A stretch of 64,000 nt of DNA from Parabacteroides sp. FAFU027 (GCF_022808675.1 NZ_JAKZKV010000003.1:248001-312000), one strand, 5' to 3'; shown: positions 1 through 8,732, counted from the first letter of the stretch. Program-made: numbers and translations. Notes: a model not told the origin generated them from the sequence alone.

Positions 1-386
1 ACTTTACCGTCTTCATAAGCTTTAGCGATGATCTGAGTCATGTCATCACCGATAGTTTCGGAAAGACAGGTCGTGTGAACAGCTACCACTTCAGGATCGT
101 AAACGCTGAAGATGGTTTCGATTGCTGAAACAAGGTTGGATAAACCACCGAATACAGATGAGCCTTCAGAGAATGAAGAAGTAGAAGCAACCACCGGTTC
201 TTTGAAGTGACGGGTCAAAGCACTTCTGTGGTAAGAACAACATCCCTGAGAACCGTGGCTGTGAGGCAAACATCCGTGAATACCGAGCGCTGCATACATG
301 GCGCCTACTGGTTGACAAGTCTTAGCCGGGTTGATGGTCAACGCTTGTCTGTCTATTTCTTTTGCGGTCGTATGTCGTAGTAACAT
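1..386 (-). CDS. nifK: Nitrogenase MoFe protein beta subunit (partial, 3' end outside window)
   Basis: NifK pairs with NifD to form the MoFe protein; the P-cluster sits at their interface and feeds electrons to FeMo-cofactor. The first 128 codons are present and the gene runs off the left edge. The start is the ATG at 386. Three P-cluster cysteines are visible: C24 (KTCQPVGAMYAALG), C49 (GSQGCCSYHR) and C107 (TTCLSETIGDD). Only 23 residues precede the first cysteine, against about 69 in Azotobacter; the short form is the one known from anaerobes. It is the last visible gene of the order nifH-nifI1-nifI2-nifD-nifK, 135 nt after nifD. Identification is secure; whether the distal part is intact cannot be seen. 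Confidence 0.95.
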   Translation of the reverse strand, partial: MLLRHTTAKEIDRQALTINPAKTCQPVGAMYAALGIHGCLPHSHGSQGCCSYHRSALTRHFKEPVVASTSSFSEGSSVFGGLSNLVSAIETIFSVYDPEVVAVHTTCLSETIGDDMTQIIAKAYEDGK

Positions 387-521
387 GATTTTGAAGTTTT
401 GCGTTTTACATTCCTGTGTAATTCTCTGTTCTCCTCCGCTCGTCCCCCTCCTTCAGGGAGAGGGAGAGGCAGAAAGAGAATCTATGTCAGAAAAAAAGCT
501 TCAGGTAAAATGTATCACTGG

Positions 522-2171
522 TTAGTTATACATATATTCTGCTTCTACAATTGCTTCGCTTTCCCAAGGTGCTTTCACCTCTTTCCAGATGGTGGTACAA
601 GCGATCATTTCGATATCGGTGTAGAAGTTGATAGCCCCTTTGAATCCGGCGTAAGGACCGCCGTAATCGTAGCTGTGAAGCTGTTTCAAAGGCACACCCA
701 TTTTTTGTACGCAGTATTTTTCTTTGATACCGGCGCAGAACACATCGGGTTTGTAGAGCTCGATCAGTTTTTCCATCTCGTAGTGGCTGAGGTCGTCGAT
801 TACCAGGGTACCTTTCTGCATTTGCTTCATCATACCTTCGTATTCGGTGAAGTCCATTCCGTTTGCATCGAGTGCTGCCAATTCCTCTTCAGTTTTGCGA
901 GGGTTGTAGCGAGTTGGATCTTTATCAACTGTAATCTCTTCGATGTTACGGCTGTCTGCGTCGATTTTGATAGTCGGGATGACTCGGCGGCCTTCGTAGT
1001 CGTCACGGTGTCCGAACTCGTAACCTGCTGAAAGCGTAGTCATACCCAGCTCTTCGAACAGATCCTGGTAGTGGTGAGCGCGTGATCCACCCACGAAGAG
1101 CATCGCTGTTTTGCCTTTGGTTTTAGCCAAAGCTTTAAGACGGGCTGCTTCCACTTCTACCATTTCGTCTGCGATTACCTCTTCCACTTTGTCTTTCAGC
1201 TCCTGGTCACCGAAGTACTCAGCAATTTTGCGAAGCATTTTTGCAGTAGAACCGGCACCGATTGGCTGAACTTTAATCCATGGAATACCGAAAGCAGTTT
1301 CCATCATCTCAGCCACATAGTTGATCGAACGGTGGCACATTACCATGTTCAGGTCAGCAGTGTGTGCATTTTCGAATGACTGAATGGTAGAGTTACCAGA
1401 GAATGTAGAAATCAGGTTGATTCCACATTTTTCGAATACTCTTTCCAATTCGAATGCGTCACCACCGATGTTATATTCACCCAAAAGGTTAACGCGATAT
1501 TTGAGGCTTCCTCTTACTTCGTCATCACGACCGATCAGGTTTTTGAACAAACCGTTGTTGGCAATGTGGTGACCGGCTGACTGTGATACTCCACGGTAAC
1601 CTTCGCAAGAGAATCCGAAGATGTTGATTTTGTCCTCACCGATCTCTTCTTTCATGTGGCGGGCGACACGGTGAACGTCGTCACCGATCAAACCAACCGG
1701 ACAGGTAGAGAAGATTGCGATTGCTTTCGGATGGAACAGTTCGTAAGCTTCACGGATCGCCTGTTTGAGTTTTTCTTCACCACCGAAAACGATGTTAGAA
1801 TCCTGCATATCGGTTGAGAAACAGTAAGTGATGAAGTTTTCCTCTTGCTCGGTCATTGGCTTAGTCTGGTTACGACGGGTCAACCACGAGTAGAAACCGC
1901 AACCGATAGGACCGTGAGTAATGTTGATGATGTCGCGGGTCGGTCCAAGTACCACCCCTTTACATCCTGCGTATGTACATCCGCGCTGAGTGATAGAACC
2001 CGGAACTGTACGAACGTTTGCCTGAATTTCGGGAATAGTATCAGGGTCATTTACTAAGATAGCTTTATCCCGCTTCCGAGCGACTTTTTTAGGGTATTTG
2101 CTCAATACCTTTTCTTTGAAGGTTTTCAGTTCTTCGACATTGAAACCTTTATCTTTAATTTCTTTTTCCAC
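522..2171 (-). CDS. nifD: Nitrogenase MoFe protein alpha subunit
   Basis: Catalytic subunit of Mo nitrogenase, 549 aa. P-cluster cysteines are at C65 (RGCTYAGCKGVV), C91 (GPIGCGFYSW) and C157 (STCPVGLIGDDV). FeMo-cofactor ligands are C279 (MVMCHRSINY) and H499 (QLHSYDYGG). The active-site histidine context RGVSQSAGHHIANN is also kept, so all key residues are present. Residues about 395-450 form an insertion relative to the Azotobacter protein, as is usual in the anaerobe-type NifD found with nifI genes. The start is a GTG at 2169-2171, chosen because an AGGAG (complement of 2180-2184) lies 8 nt upstream; that ribosome-binding site is unusual for Bacteroidetes. The gene sits between nifI2 and nifK. 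Confidence 0.97.
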   Translation of the reverse strand: MEKEIKDKGFNVEELKTFKEKVLSKYPKKVARKRDKAILVNDPDTIPEIQANVRTVPGSITQRGCTYAGCKGVVLGPTRDIINITHGPIGCGFYSWLTRRNQTKPMTEQEENFITYCFSTDMQDSNIVFGGEEKLKQAIREAYELFHPKAIAIFSTCPVGLIGDDVHRVARHMKEEIGEDKINIFGFSCEGYRGVSQSAGHHIANNGLFKNLIGRDDEVRGSLKYRVNLLGEYNIGGDAFELERVFEKCGINLISTFSGNSTIQSFENAHTADLNMVMCHRSINYVAEMMETAFGIPWIKVQPIGAGSTAKMLRKIAEYFGDQELKDKVEEVIADEMVEVEAARLKALAKTKGKTAMLFVGGSRAHHYQDLFEELGMTTLSAGYEFGHRDDYEGRRVIPTIKIDADSRNIEEITVDKDPTRYNPRKTEEELAALDANGMDFTEYEGMMKQMQKGTLVIDDLSHYEMEKLIELYKPDVFCAGIKEKYCVQKMGVPLKQLHSYDYGGPYAGFKGAINFYTDIEMIACTTIWKEVKAPWESEAIVEAEYMYN

Positions 2172-2298
2172 AACAAAGTCTCCTATGTTAAAATGAATGG
2201 TTCGGTTGATGCGCTTTTGGCCTGATTTCTTTTTGGTTTAGCTGAAAGAAGCGGGATACATTTAAAAGTAACCTTCAACCGATGACTTGAAATAATGA

Positions 2299-2667
2299 TT
2301 AGTCGAGTGTGATGTCTCCCGTTTCAGCGGTACGCACACGAATTGAATCAGCAGTATCGATAACAAAGATTTTTCCGTCACCGCTTTTACCGGAATTGTT
2401 GGCTTTCATCAATGTTTCTACCGCAAGGTCTTTTTTCTCATCAGTAACCACCAGAGTGATCATTCTTTTTGATTTGAGACGGGGAGCGGTTTGGATCAGT
2501 TCACGATATTCAGGGTCAGTTGCTTCGATAACTTTTTCAAGGTCACCGTGGCCTTTTCCACGACCTAATACCGACATTGCTGTAAATGAAGGAAGTCCCG
2601 CATCAGATAGCAATTGTTTGGTTTCAGTCATTTTGGCAATTCGTATGATAGCAAGAATTAATTTCAT
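2299..2667 (-). CDS. nifI2: PII-like nitrogenase regulator NifI2
   Basis: PII-family protein of 122 aa. In methanogens and clostridia NifI1 and NifI2 form a complex that binds the MoFe protein and switches nitrogenase off when ammonium is available, with 2-oxoglutarate and ATP relieving the block. Visible features are the PII start MKLILAIIR, the glycine-rich VLGRGKGHGD and the C-terminal GDGKIFVIDTADSIRVRT typical of PII folds. The stretch between residues about 45 and 65 is the longer loop expected of NifI2 relative to NifI1. It lies between nifI1 and nifD, the position diagnostic of the nifHI1I2DK arrangement. No Shine-Dalgarno sequence is seen. Confidence 0.92.
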   Translation of the reverse strand: MKLILAIIRIAKMTETKQLLSDAGLPSFTAMSVLGRGKGHGDLEKVIEATDPEYRELIQTAPRLKSKRMITLVVTDEKKDLAVETLMKANNSGKSGDGKIFVIDTADSIRVRTAETGDITLD

Positions 2668-2747
2668 AATCTAATTGAGTTTGTAAAGCTAAGAGTGAGC
2701 GGATAGCCTGGATGCTGCCGGTCCGCATCCTCTTTGCTTCGGATTAA

Positions 2748-3071
2748 TTAATCTCTTTTACCACTTGAGATAGTGTAAGATTCCTCTACCGGAGTAACGA
2801 AGATCTTACCGTCTCCGAATTGTCCTTTATCACCGGAACGGGCAGCCCCTAAGATGGTCTCTACCACAAAATCCTTGTCGCTTTCTTTGATTACGATCAT
2901 CAGCATCTCTTTAGGAAGTTCATCGTAAGTAACATCTCCTACTTTCAAACCACGCTGTTTACCACGACCGAAAACTGATAATTTTGTTACTGCCGGAAAG
3001 CCTGCATTAAACAATGCTTTCATTACTGCTGGTGACTTCTCCGGACGAACGATAGCTCTTAATAAATACAT
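2748..3071 (-). CDS. nifI1: PII-like nitrogenase regulator NifI1
   Basis: PII-family protein of 107 aa and partner of NifI2 in post-translational control of nitrogenase. It begins MYLLRAIVRPEKSPAVM and carries the motifs KLSVFGRGKQRG and GDGKIFVTPVEESYTI. The ATG at 3071 is preceded by AAAGGAG (complement of 3080-3086) with an 8-nt spacer, the same spacing as at nifD. Between nifH and this gene, 3245-3265 holds a 6-bp GC stem (CGGGGC/GCCCCG). Between this gene and nifI2, 2710-2730 holds another short hairpin (ggatgc/gcatcc). Such hairpins could stabilise individual nif mRNA segments; this is inference. Confidence 0.92.
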   Translation of the reverse strand: MYLLRAIVRPEKSPAVMKALFNAGFPAVTKLSVFGRGKQRGLKVGDVTYDELPKEMLMIVIKESDKDFVVETILGAARSGDKGQFGDGKIFVTPVEESYTISSGKRD

Positions 3072-3244
3072 GTAATTGTCTCCTTTTCTTTTAATTAGTA
3101 ATAGATTGGGTCCCCATTAACCGGTCTTTTATTTTATCCCGAAACTCAATACAATTCCAGGCCGTGATGAATCCTATAACACAGCAGTAAAAAGCTTCAG
3201 TAAGACGATTGATTATTCTTGTGAGGATGATCAGCCAATCAGGA

Positions 3245-3265
3245 CGGGGCCATCGGCTAGCCCCG
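3245..3265 (-). other. GC-rich hairpin in nifH-nifI1 intergenic region
   Basis: CGGGGC at 3245-3250 pairs with GCCCCG at 3260-3265 around a 9-nt loop, 24 nt after the nifH stop codon on the transcribed (minus) strand. No U-run follows, so it is unlikely to be a full terminator. It could protect the 3' end of a nifH segment after processing, as known for nifH mRNAs elsewhere, giving excess NifH. The function is inferred. Confidence 0.4.
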
Positions 3266-3288
3266 GGCGATTGACATGATGAATATAA

Positions 3289-4125
<837 letters not shown>

Positions 4126-4170
4126 TTAGTTTTCTACCTTGTGTAAAGAATTGATTTCACTTATGAAAAG

Positions 4171-4185
4171 ACAAAGCGCGTGCCA
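4171..4185 (-). promoter_or_regulatory. Candidate sigma-54 (-24/-12) promoter of nifH
   Basis: On the minus strand the sequence reads TTTGGCACG-CGCT-TTGTC, against the RpoN consensus YTGGCACGNNNNTTGCW. The -24 half is perfect and the spacing is exact; one base of the -12 GC pair is T. A start site about 12 nt downstream (near 4160) would leave about 45 nt before the nifH ATG. It overlaps the right arm of the hairpin at 4174-4201. Confidence 0.5.
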
Positions 4186-4201
4186 AACCGGACACGCGCT
4201 T
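4174..4201 (-). terminator. Intrinsic terminator of the mod operon, ahead of nifH
   Basis: A 9-bp stem (4174-4182 with 4193-4201, AAGCGCGTG/CACGCGCTT) and 10-nt loop lie about 120 nt past modC on the minus strand. It is followed by TTGTCTTTT and preceded by an A-rich tract, the form of a Rho-independent terminator. It would separate mod transcripts from nifH. An alternative role is as a 5' hairpin regulating nifH. Confidence 0.55.
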
Positions 4202-4325
4202 CATTTTTTATCGAAAGTTTTTCCTAAGTAACTGAGAGTCAGAGATAAAAAAAAAACCAAGAAAATCATATTGACAGCCCAACAAATAATAAACCAATCA
4301 CAATGTAACATTAAAGAAGCTTTTT

Positions 4326-4988
4326 CTACCATTTTGTAGGAGTAATAACCGATTCTATTTTCACATTGTCAATTTTAATAATTCCGGTTGCCAATCTACG
4401 GATTTCATCTTTATCGTGGCTTACCATCAGCGTGGTTGCCTGTATCAAATGATGGGCTTTGGCAATTTCATCCTGTAGGGCGAGTCGCATTTCATAGTCT
4501 AAAGCCGACAAAGGCTCATCAAGCAGCAACACCTCAGGCTGGCGAACCAGTGCACGGGCCAAAGCTACCCGCTGTTTTTGTCCCCCGGAGAGTTTCCCGG
4601 GCTTTTGCCGACGTAGATTGTCCAGATCAAAGGCTTCCATCAGGGCATCCGCCATGCTATAGTCTTTTTTATCGAGGGCAAAATGGATATTTCCCTCTAC
4701 CGTCATATTCGGAAACAGGGCGTAATCCTGAAACATAAAACCGACATTACGTTTCTGTGGCGCCAGATTTACCTTTTTGTAGGAATTAAATACGGTAGTT
4801 TCACCTATCCGTATGATTCCCTTATCGGGCTGAAACAATCCGGCCACCATCCTGAGCAACGTTGTTTTTCCCGAACCGGAACGTCCGAACAGACAAACCA
4901 GTTCGTTGGTCGGTATCTCTAAGCAAACCTCCAGCTTTCGCGGGCCTTCGGAAGTGTGCATCTTGCGTTCTACATCTATGTATATCAT
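4326..4988 (-). CDS. modC: Molybdate ABC transporter ATP-binding protein
   Basis: ATPase of the ModABC molybdate importer, 220 aa, acting on the cytoplasmic face of ModB. Walker A is GRSGSGKTTLL (about residues 35-45), the signature is LSGGQKQRVALARAL, and Walker B is VLLLDEPLSALD, followed by the H-loop SHDKDEI. It lacks the C-terminal molybdate-binding (TOBE/Mop) extension of the roughly 350-aa proteobacterial ModC, so feedback by bound molybdate is unlikely at this subunit. It is the last gene of the minus-strand mod operon, 49 nt after modB. The next gene downstream is nifH, after a terminator-like hairpin. Confidence 0.88.
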   Translation of the reverse strand: MIYIDVERKMHTSEGPRKLEVCLEIPTNELVCLFGRSGSGKTTLLRMVAGLFQPDKGIIRIGETTVFNSYKKVNLAPQKRNVGFMFQDYALFPNMTVEGNIHFALDKKDYSMADALMEAFDLDNLRRQKPGKLSGGQKQRVALARALVRQPEVLLLDEPLSALDYEMRLALQDEIAKAHHLIQATTLMVSHDKDEIRRLATGIIKIDNVKIESVITPTKW

Positions 4989-5037
4989 TTACATTTACAA
5001 TTTAGTCATTTACAATTTACCCTTTCCCGAAAGAAGG

Positions 5038-5706
5038 TTATCGAAACCTCTTATTCACACTATATATAATAGTAAGCAATACAAACGACAGAATAAAGAG
5101 GATGAATGCATACTGATTCGCCACTTCATAATTGAGCGCCTGCACCTCGTCATAAATAGCAATAGAGGCAACCCGGGTTTCTCCCGGCATATTGCCTCCG
5201 ACCATCAACACAATACCGAACTCTCCGATGCAGTGGGCAAAGGTCATGGCCACTGCGGTCACAATAGAAGGTTTGATATTGGGCAATAATACCCGGAAGA
5301 AGGTGGTAACTTTTGATTTTCCCAATGTATAGGAGGCTTCACGCAGGCTATCCGGTAATGCCATCAATCCGTTTTGCAGCGGTTGAATCATAAAAGGCAA
5401 GCCAAACAGTACACTCGCCACCAATACTCCCTGGAAGGTAAAGGCTAACCTGAAATCGAAATGATTCTCCAGAAATCCGCCGAAACCATGTTGCGGGCTG
5501 AATGCTACCAACAGATAATACCCCATCACCGTGGGGGGCAATACCATCGGCATACAGATCAAGGCCTCAACCACCGACTTTAACGGAAAGCGATTGAATG
5601 ATAGCCAGTATGCAACCGGCATGCCGATGATAAATAATATCAGTGTCGTAGCACCGGCCAGTTTACCGGTCAGTAGCAGGGTTTCGATAAATTCGGGAGA
5701 CATCAT
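5038..5706 (-). CDS. modB: Molybdate ABC transporter permease
   Basis: Inner-membrane permease of the molybdate importer with about five transmembrane helices. Binding-protein-dependent transport motifs are visible: ALICMPMVLPPTVMGYYLL and the EAA-loop sequence REASYTLGKSKVTTFFRVLLP. The frame is open further upstream to 5751, but the added residues are non-conserved and encoded by the repeat element at 5736-5824, so I start at MMSPEF (5706, or 5703). About 222 aa matches the family's usual length. Neighbours are modA, separated by an inverted repeat, and modC. It transports molybdate received from ModA. Confidence 0.88.
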   Translation of the reverse strand: MMSPEFIETLLLTGKLAGATTLILFIIGMPVAYWLSFNRFPLKSVVEALICMPMVLPPTVMGYYLLVAFSPQHGFGGFLENHFDFRLAFTFQGVLVASVLFGLPFMIQPLQNGLMALPDSLREASYTLGKSKVTTFFRVLLPNIKPSIVTAVAMTFAHCIGEFGIVLMVGGNMPGETRVASIAIYDEVQALNYEVANQYAFILFILSFVLLTIIYSVNKRFR

Positions 5707-5735
5707 GTTTCTTGTTTTGTTGAGAATAAAAGATT

Positions 5736-5824
5736 GGCACACAGATGACACAGATTTGAACTGATGGACACAGATAAGAAAGAAAATCCATAAAAATCCG
5801 TGCTCCGCAGTATCTGTGTCATCC
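5736..5824. repeat. CACGGAT-type inverted repeat, copy A (modA-modB junction)
   Basis: A degenerate copy of the interspersed repeat seen elsewhere in the window. GATGACACAGA (5744-5754) and TCTGTGTCATC (5813-5823) are 11-bp inverted arms, with inner CACAGAT and ATCCGTG units. It fills most of the gap between modA and modB, inside an operon, so it would form a hairpin in the mod mRNA. Confidence 0.75.
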
Positions 5825-5834
5825 TTTTACTTTA

Positions 5835-6605
5835 TTATTCTACAATTGATTCTTTTTCGCTTGGCAATCTAAAACCAAAGTTCTTAAATATATTACGGGC
5901 ATCAGGCATTGATACAAATTTCGCAAAATCATACGCTAACTTATTATTTTTGGCTGGTTTCAGCATTACAAAAGCTTGCTTCAATGGAGAATGAGATTTA
6001 CTGTCAATAAGAAGATATTTGCCTTTACCTTTCATGGCCGGCGCACATGTAAGTGACAGGGCTATAAATCCGATTTCTGCATTACCGGATGTAACGTATT
6101 GTGCCGTTTGTGAAATATTATCACCCAAAATAAGCTTCTCTTTTATCTTATCATATAGTTTATAATACTTCAGACACTCTTCGGCACGTTTACCATACGG
6201 AGCATGCTCCGGATTAGCAATGGCGATTTTTGAAACTTTAGAATCTAACACGGCATTCATACCTGCTTTCAGGTCAATGGTGTTACTCCAAAGGGTTAGG
6301 TATCCGATTGCATAAAGTTTCGGTTTAGAAATTGTAAACCCTAATTCTTTTAGTCTTTTCGGATAACTGATATCTGCCGAAAAATAGAGTTCGTATTCCG
6401 CCCCATTTGAGATTTGTTGAAATGCATTTCCCGACGAACCGTAAGTGACTTGAATATCCGCACCAGGCTTCTTTTGCTTGTAAAGTTCTACAACTTTGTC
6501 CATCGCATAGCGTAAATCAGCTGCCGCAGCAATACGGACTTTTTGTGCAGTAGCACTTAGTTGGATGGCTAATGCCGCTATAAGTAATAATGTGATTCGT
6601 TTCAT
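5835..6605 (-). CDS. modA: Periplasmic molybdate-binding protein
   Basis: Solute-binding protein of the molybdate importer, 256 aa. A signal peptide (MKRITLLLIAALAIQLSATA, 1-20) is followed by the ModA start AAAADLRYAMDKVVELY. Other family motifs are VTYGSSGNAFQQISNGA, LYFSADISYPKRL, ANPEHAPYGKRA and TSGNAEIGFIALS. It captures molybdate (or tungstate) in the periplasm for ModB. The gene starts 25 nt after the porin gene at 6631-7992, implying co-transcription. Adjacent to nifHDK, the likely main use of the metal is FeMo-cofactor. ModA and tungstate-binding relatives cannot be separated by sequence alone. Confidence 0.9.
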   Translation of the reverse strand: MKRITLLLIAALAIQLSATAQKVRIAAAADLRYAMDKVVELYKQKKPGADIQVTYGSSGNAFQQISNGAEYELYFSADISYPKRLKELGFTISKPKLYAIGYLTLWSNTIDLKAGMNAVLDSKVSKIAIANPEHAPYGKRAEECLKYYKLYDKIKEKLILGDNISQTAQYVTSGNAEIGFIALSLTCAPAMKGKGKYLLIDSKSHSPLKQAFVMLKPAKNNKLAYDFAKFVSMPDARNIFKNFGFRLPSEKESIVE

Positions 6606-6630
6606 AAGTCAGTATTTATTTAGATGATCA

Positions 6631-7992
6631 TTATTTCACGTTAAGAAATGCAGGTTTAAATGTCAGCATCACGTAAGCCCAGGTAGGAGTATCGACTTTG
6701 GTTGTTATTTTTTTTGCTATTTTCACCGCATCAGTCAGGAAATAAGTGCTGTAACCGCCCTGAACAGAAAACTCAGGAGACACATCATAATTAACCGTCA
6801 GGTCAAGCTCAGAGCCTAAATCCTTATTACCGGCAGACGGACGTTTCGCCAAATCAAATTTGTGGAAAGTGAGATCAGCTTTTAATTTCTCCAACGGTTT
6901 GGTCTCGATCCCGAAATAGAGGTCCGAAAGCCCCTGAGCAGGCGGTGTTGTCCAGTATTCCATTGAGCCATTGAAGGAGTGATTCGTTCCATACAATTTA
7001 TTAAAAGTATAGCTGCGGTTCGATGCTGTTGCTGCACTTGAACCGGAATAATAGTCTTCCCCGACATTCAACGCAATCATTTTGTTGATTTTCCCCTGTA
7101 ATTTTCCGGCAAGAAGGAACCCTTCCAGTTTCTTATATGAGGTTGAATTATCGTATCCATATTGGTAGTATCCGGTCAGGTAACTATTTACAGGAAAATC
7201 AGGATTATTAAACCAAAGGTTTCCTCCCAATGTATTCCTGAAAGCCAGGTATCGCAATGCGCTTGCTTTTGTCATGCTTTGGAAACCTTCATTTACCCAA
7301 AGCGCTGAAGCGCCAAGGCTACCTATGCTGCGGGTCATCCACAGGTAATTCATTGTTTTATAAGTCGTCTTATAAGCCGTTTCTATCTGAACATCACTAC
7401 CGTTGTTCCAGGCACTCCCAAGATGGGCAATGAAGTTTGTCGTGGTATATTTCATCAACAACACGTCATGTGCATTACCGGTATTGCTCCAGTTACTGGC
7501 CGAAAATATCCGCTTATCGTCATACTCCAGTGCCTGACGTCCCATTGCCAGGGAGATACCCGGTGCAAACAAATATTCACCCCACGCCTCATAAATGCCG
7601 GTCGCATTGGTTGCCGAGGTACTTGTGGAAGTAGAAGTGCTTTTGTAGGTAGTACCGGAGGTGGTAGTCGTCGCAGCAGTTGTGGTTGACGTCGTGGTGG
7701 TAGTGGTTGTTGCAACCTGTGTTCCCGGCGCCGTTTGTCCGTAAGTACGGGTATCCTGCAAGGTTATCTTCGCTTTAAATACATTGGAGGTATAGGCCAA
7801 ATTCAACCGGGTACGCAAATTTGTTACCAATGCTGCATCCGTTGAATCAACTACCGGAGACTTAAATCCGTCCCGCATTTCAGTCCGGGTACGGATTTCG
7901 CCTCCGATTTTTACAGCCTGAGCAAATATGGTCCCGCTCACCATACAGAATAAAATCAGGATAGTACCTATTGTGGAAAATCTTGTGTTCAT
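6631..7992 (-). CDS. Outer-membrane beta-barrel (alginate-export-like) porin of the mod operon
   Basis: 453-aa outer-membrane barrel with a signal peptide ending near FAQA (residues 22-26). The rest alternates aromatic and polar residues in beta-strand style, with motifs such as GEIRTRTEMRDGF and ATGIYEAWGEYLFAPGISL resembling the alginate-export (AlgE-type) porin family. Residues 91-131 are almost entirely Thr and Ser, presumably an extracellular loop. It directly precedes modA, so a role in passing molybdate across the outer membrane is inferred from context. The C-terminal TFKPAF fits a final strand. The exact substrate is unknown. Confidence 0.7.
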   Translation of the reverse strand: MNTRFSTIGTILILFCMVSGTIFAQAVKIGGEIRTRTEMRDGFKSPVVDSTDAALVTNLRTRLNLAYTSNVFKAKITLQDTRTYGQTAPGTQVATTTTTTTSTTTAATTTTSGTTYKSTSTSTSTSATNATGIYEAWGEYLFAPGISLAMGRQALEYDDKRIFSASNWSNTGNAHDVLLMKYTTTNFIAHLGSAWNNGSDVQIETAYKTTYKTMNYLWMTRSIGSLGASALWVNEGFQSMTKASALRYLAFRNTLGGNLWFNNPDFPVNSYLTGYYQYGYDNSTSYKKLEGFLLAGKLQGKINKMIALNVGEDYYSGSSAATASNRSYTFNKLYGTNHSFNGSMEYWTTPPAQGLSDLYFGIETKPLEKLKADLTFHKFDLAKRPSAGNKDLGSELDLTVNYDVSPEFSVQGGYSTYFLTDAVKIAKKITTKVDTPTWAYVMLTFKPAFLNVK

Positions 7993-8088
7993 AATCGTAA
8001 TTGTTTTTAGTTCAAGAATCTATCTGAAAATCATTTCCTCCGGAGAAACAACTTTGGGTTTTAAGTTTTACGTATTACGTTCTTGAAA

Positions 8089-8113
8089 TCAACCTGTGTC
8101 ATCAGCGTGCCAA
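8089..8113. repeat. Fragment of the CACGGAT-type repeat upstream of the mod porin
   Basis: The stretch around tgtgtcatcagcgtgccaat resembles the right arm of the interspersed repeat (compare tccgtgtcatctgtgtgcca in copy E). It is a half copy with no clear left arm. It lies in the 166-nt gap between the ModE-like gene and the porin. Confidence 0.4.
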
Positions 8114-8158
8114 TCCATTCGTTATAAGGAAAAAAGATAACGCAAGGCAAACGAAAAA

Positions 8159-8509
8159 TCAGAAGATGCACAGCAGCAGTTCTTCTCCCAATTTTCGGGT
8201 CTGCTCAGAATGTTGAGCGACCAACCGGTCAAAACGGAAAATAATATCTATTCCGAATTTAGTTAACTCCGCTCCTCCCCCGTTCGTTCCACCGCGTTTG
8301 CGAATGACCAACGGTACAGGCGACAACAGATTCATTTGCTGTATGAAGTTCCAGGCCTGCTGGTATGACATTCCCATCTCTTTGGAAGCTGCAAGCATCG
8401 AGCCGGTCGTTGCAACTCTTTTAAGCAGCTCCACCCGTTTGGGGTTCAGAAAGCAGACACCATCCTTACTGATTTCGAGGGAAGAATTTATTGTAAAGGG
8501 AATTCGCAT
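8159..8509 (-). CDS. ModE-like winged-helix regulator (DNA-binding domain only)
   Basis: 116-aa protein resembling the N-terminal domain of the molybdate-responsive regulator ModE. It has a LysR-like helix-turn-helix with the conserved GSMLAASKEMGMSYQQAWNFI (about residues 36-56) and wing KRGGTNGGGAELTKFG. It lacks the C-terminal TOBE/Mop domains that bind molybdate in E. coli ModE, so how it senses metal is unclear. It is the first gene on the minus strand ahead of porin-modA-modB-modC and probably controls them, possibly nif too. Single-domain ModE relatives are common in bacteria. The DNA target is not known. Confidence 0.8.
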   Translation of the reverse strand: MRIPFTINSSLEISKDGVCFLNPKRVELLKRVATTGSMLAASKEMGMSYQQAWNFIQQMNLLSPVPLVIRKRGGTNGGGAELTKFGIDIIFRFDRLVAQHSEQTRKLGEELLLCIF

Positions 8510-8732
8510 ACGTTATTCATTTGCCTAAATAACGGCAACAATCGTGCCAGAAACGTAATCAACTGAGACCCAATAACAATTACTATTTGACCCCAGGAAG
8601 ATTCTAAAACGTTTATGTAACATTGTGATATTCAACCGCACAAAAATGTAGGAATTCGAAGCGAATTGGCTTTTTAATAGACAAATAGCGCTGTTTCCGG
8701 GGTAGAAGGTTGTAAAGCCGCAATAATCTTAC

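Noticed and set aside
444-470. Hairpin between nifD and nifK (ccctccttcaggga)
   Set aside because: Pairing is imperfect and short with no U-run; similar C/T-rich sequences are common. Not strong enough to list as a terminator.
399-1031. Long plus-strand open frame over nifD
   Set aside because: It is the complement of the nifD coding sequence; nifD has all catalytic residues, so the antisense frame is a shadow. The same reasoning applies to other long antisense frames, for example over the antiporter and rluA-like genes.
8097-8113. A second sigma-54-like box (TTGGCACG...) upstream of the mod porin
   Set aside because: The -12 half is wrong (TGACA in place of TTGCA) and the segment matches the right arm of the CACGGAT repeat, compare TTGGCACACAGATGACACAG at copy A. 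It is better read as a repeat fragment.
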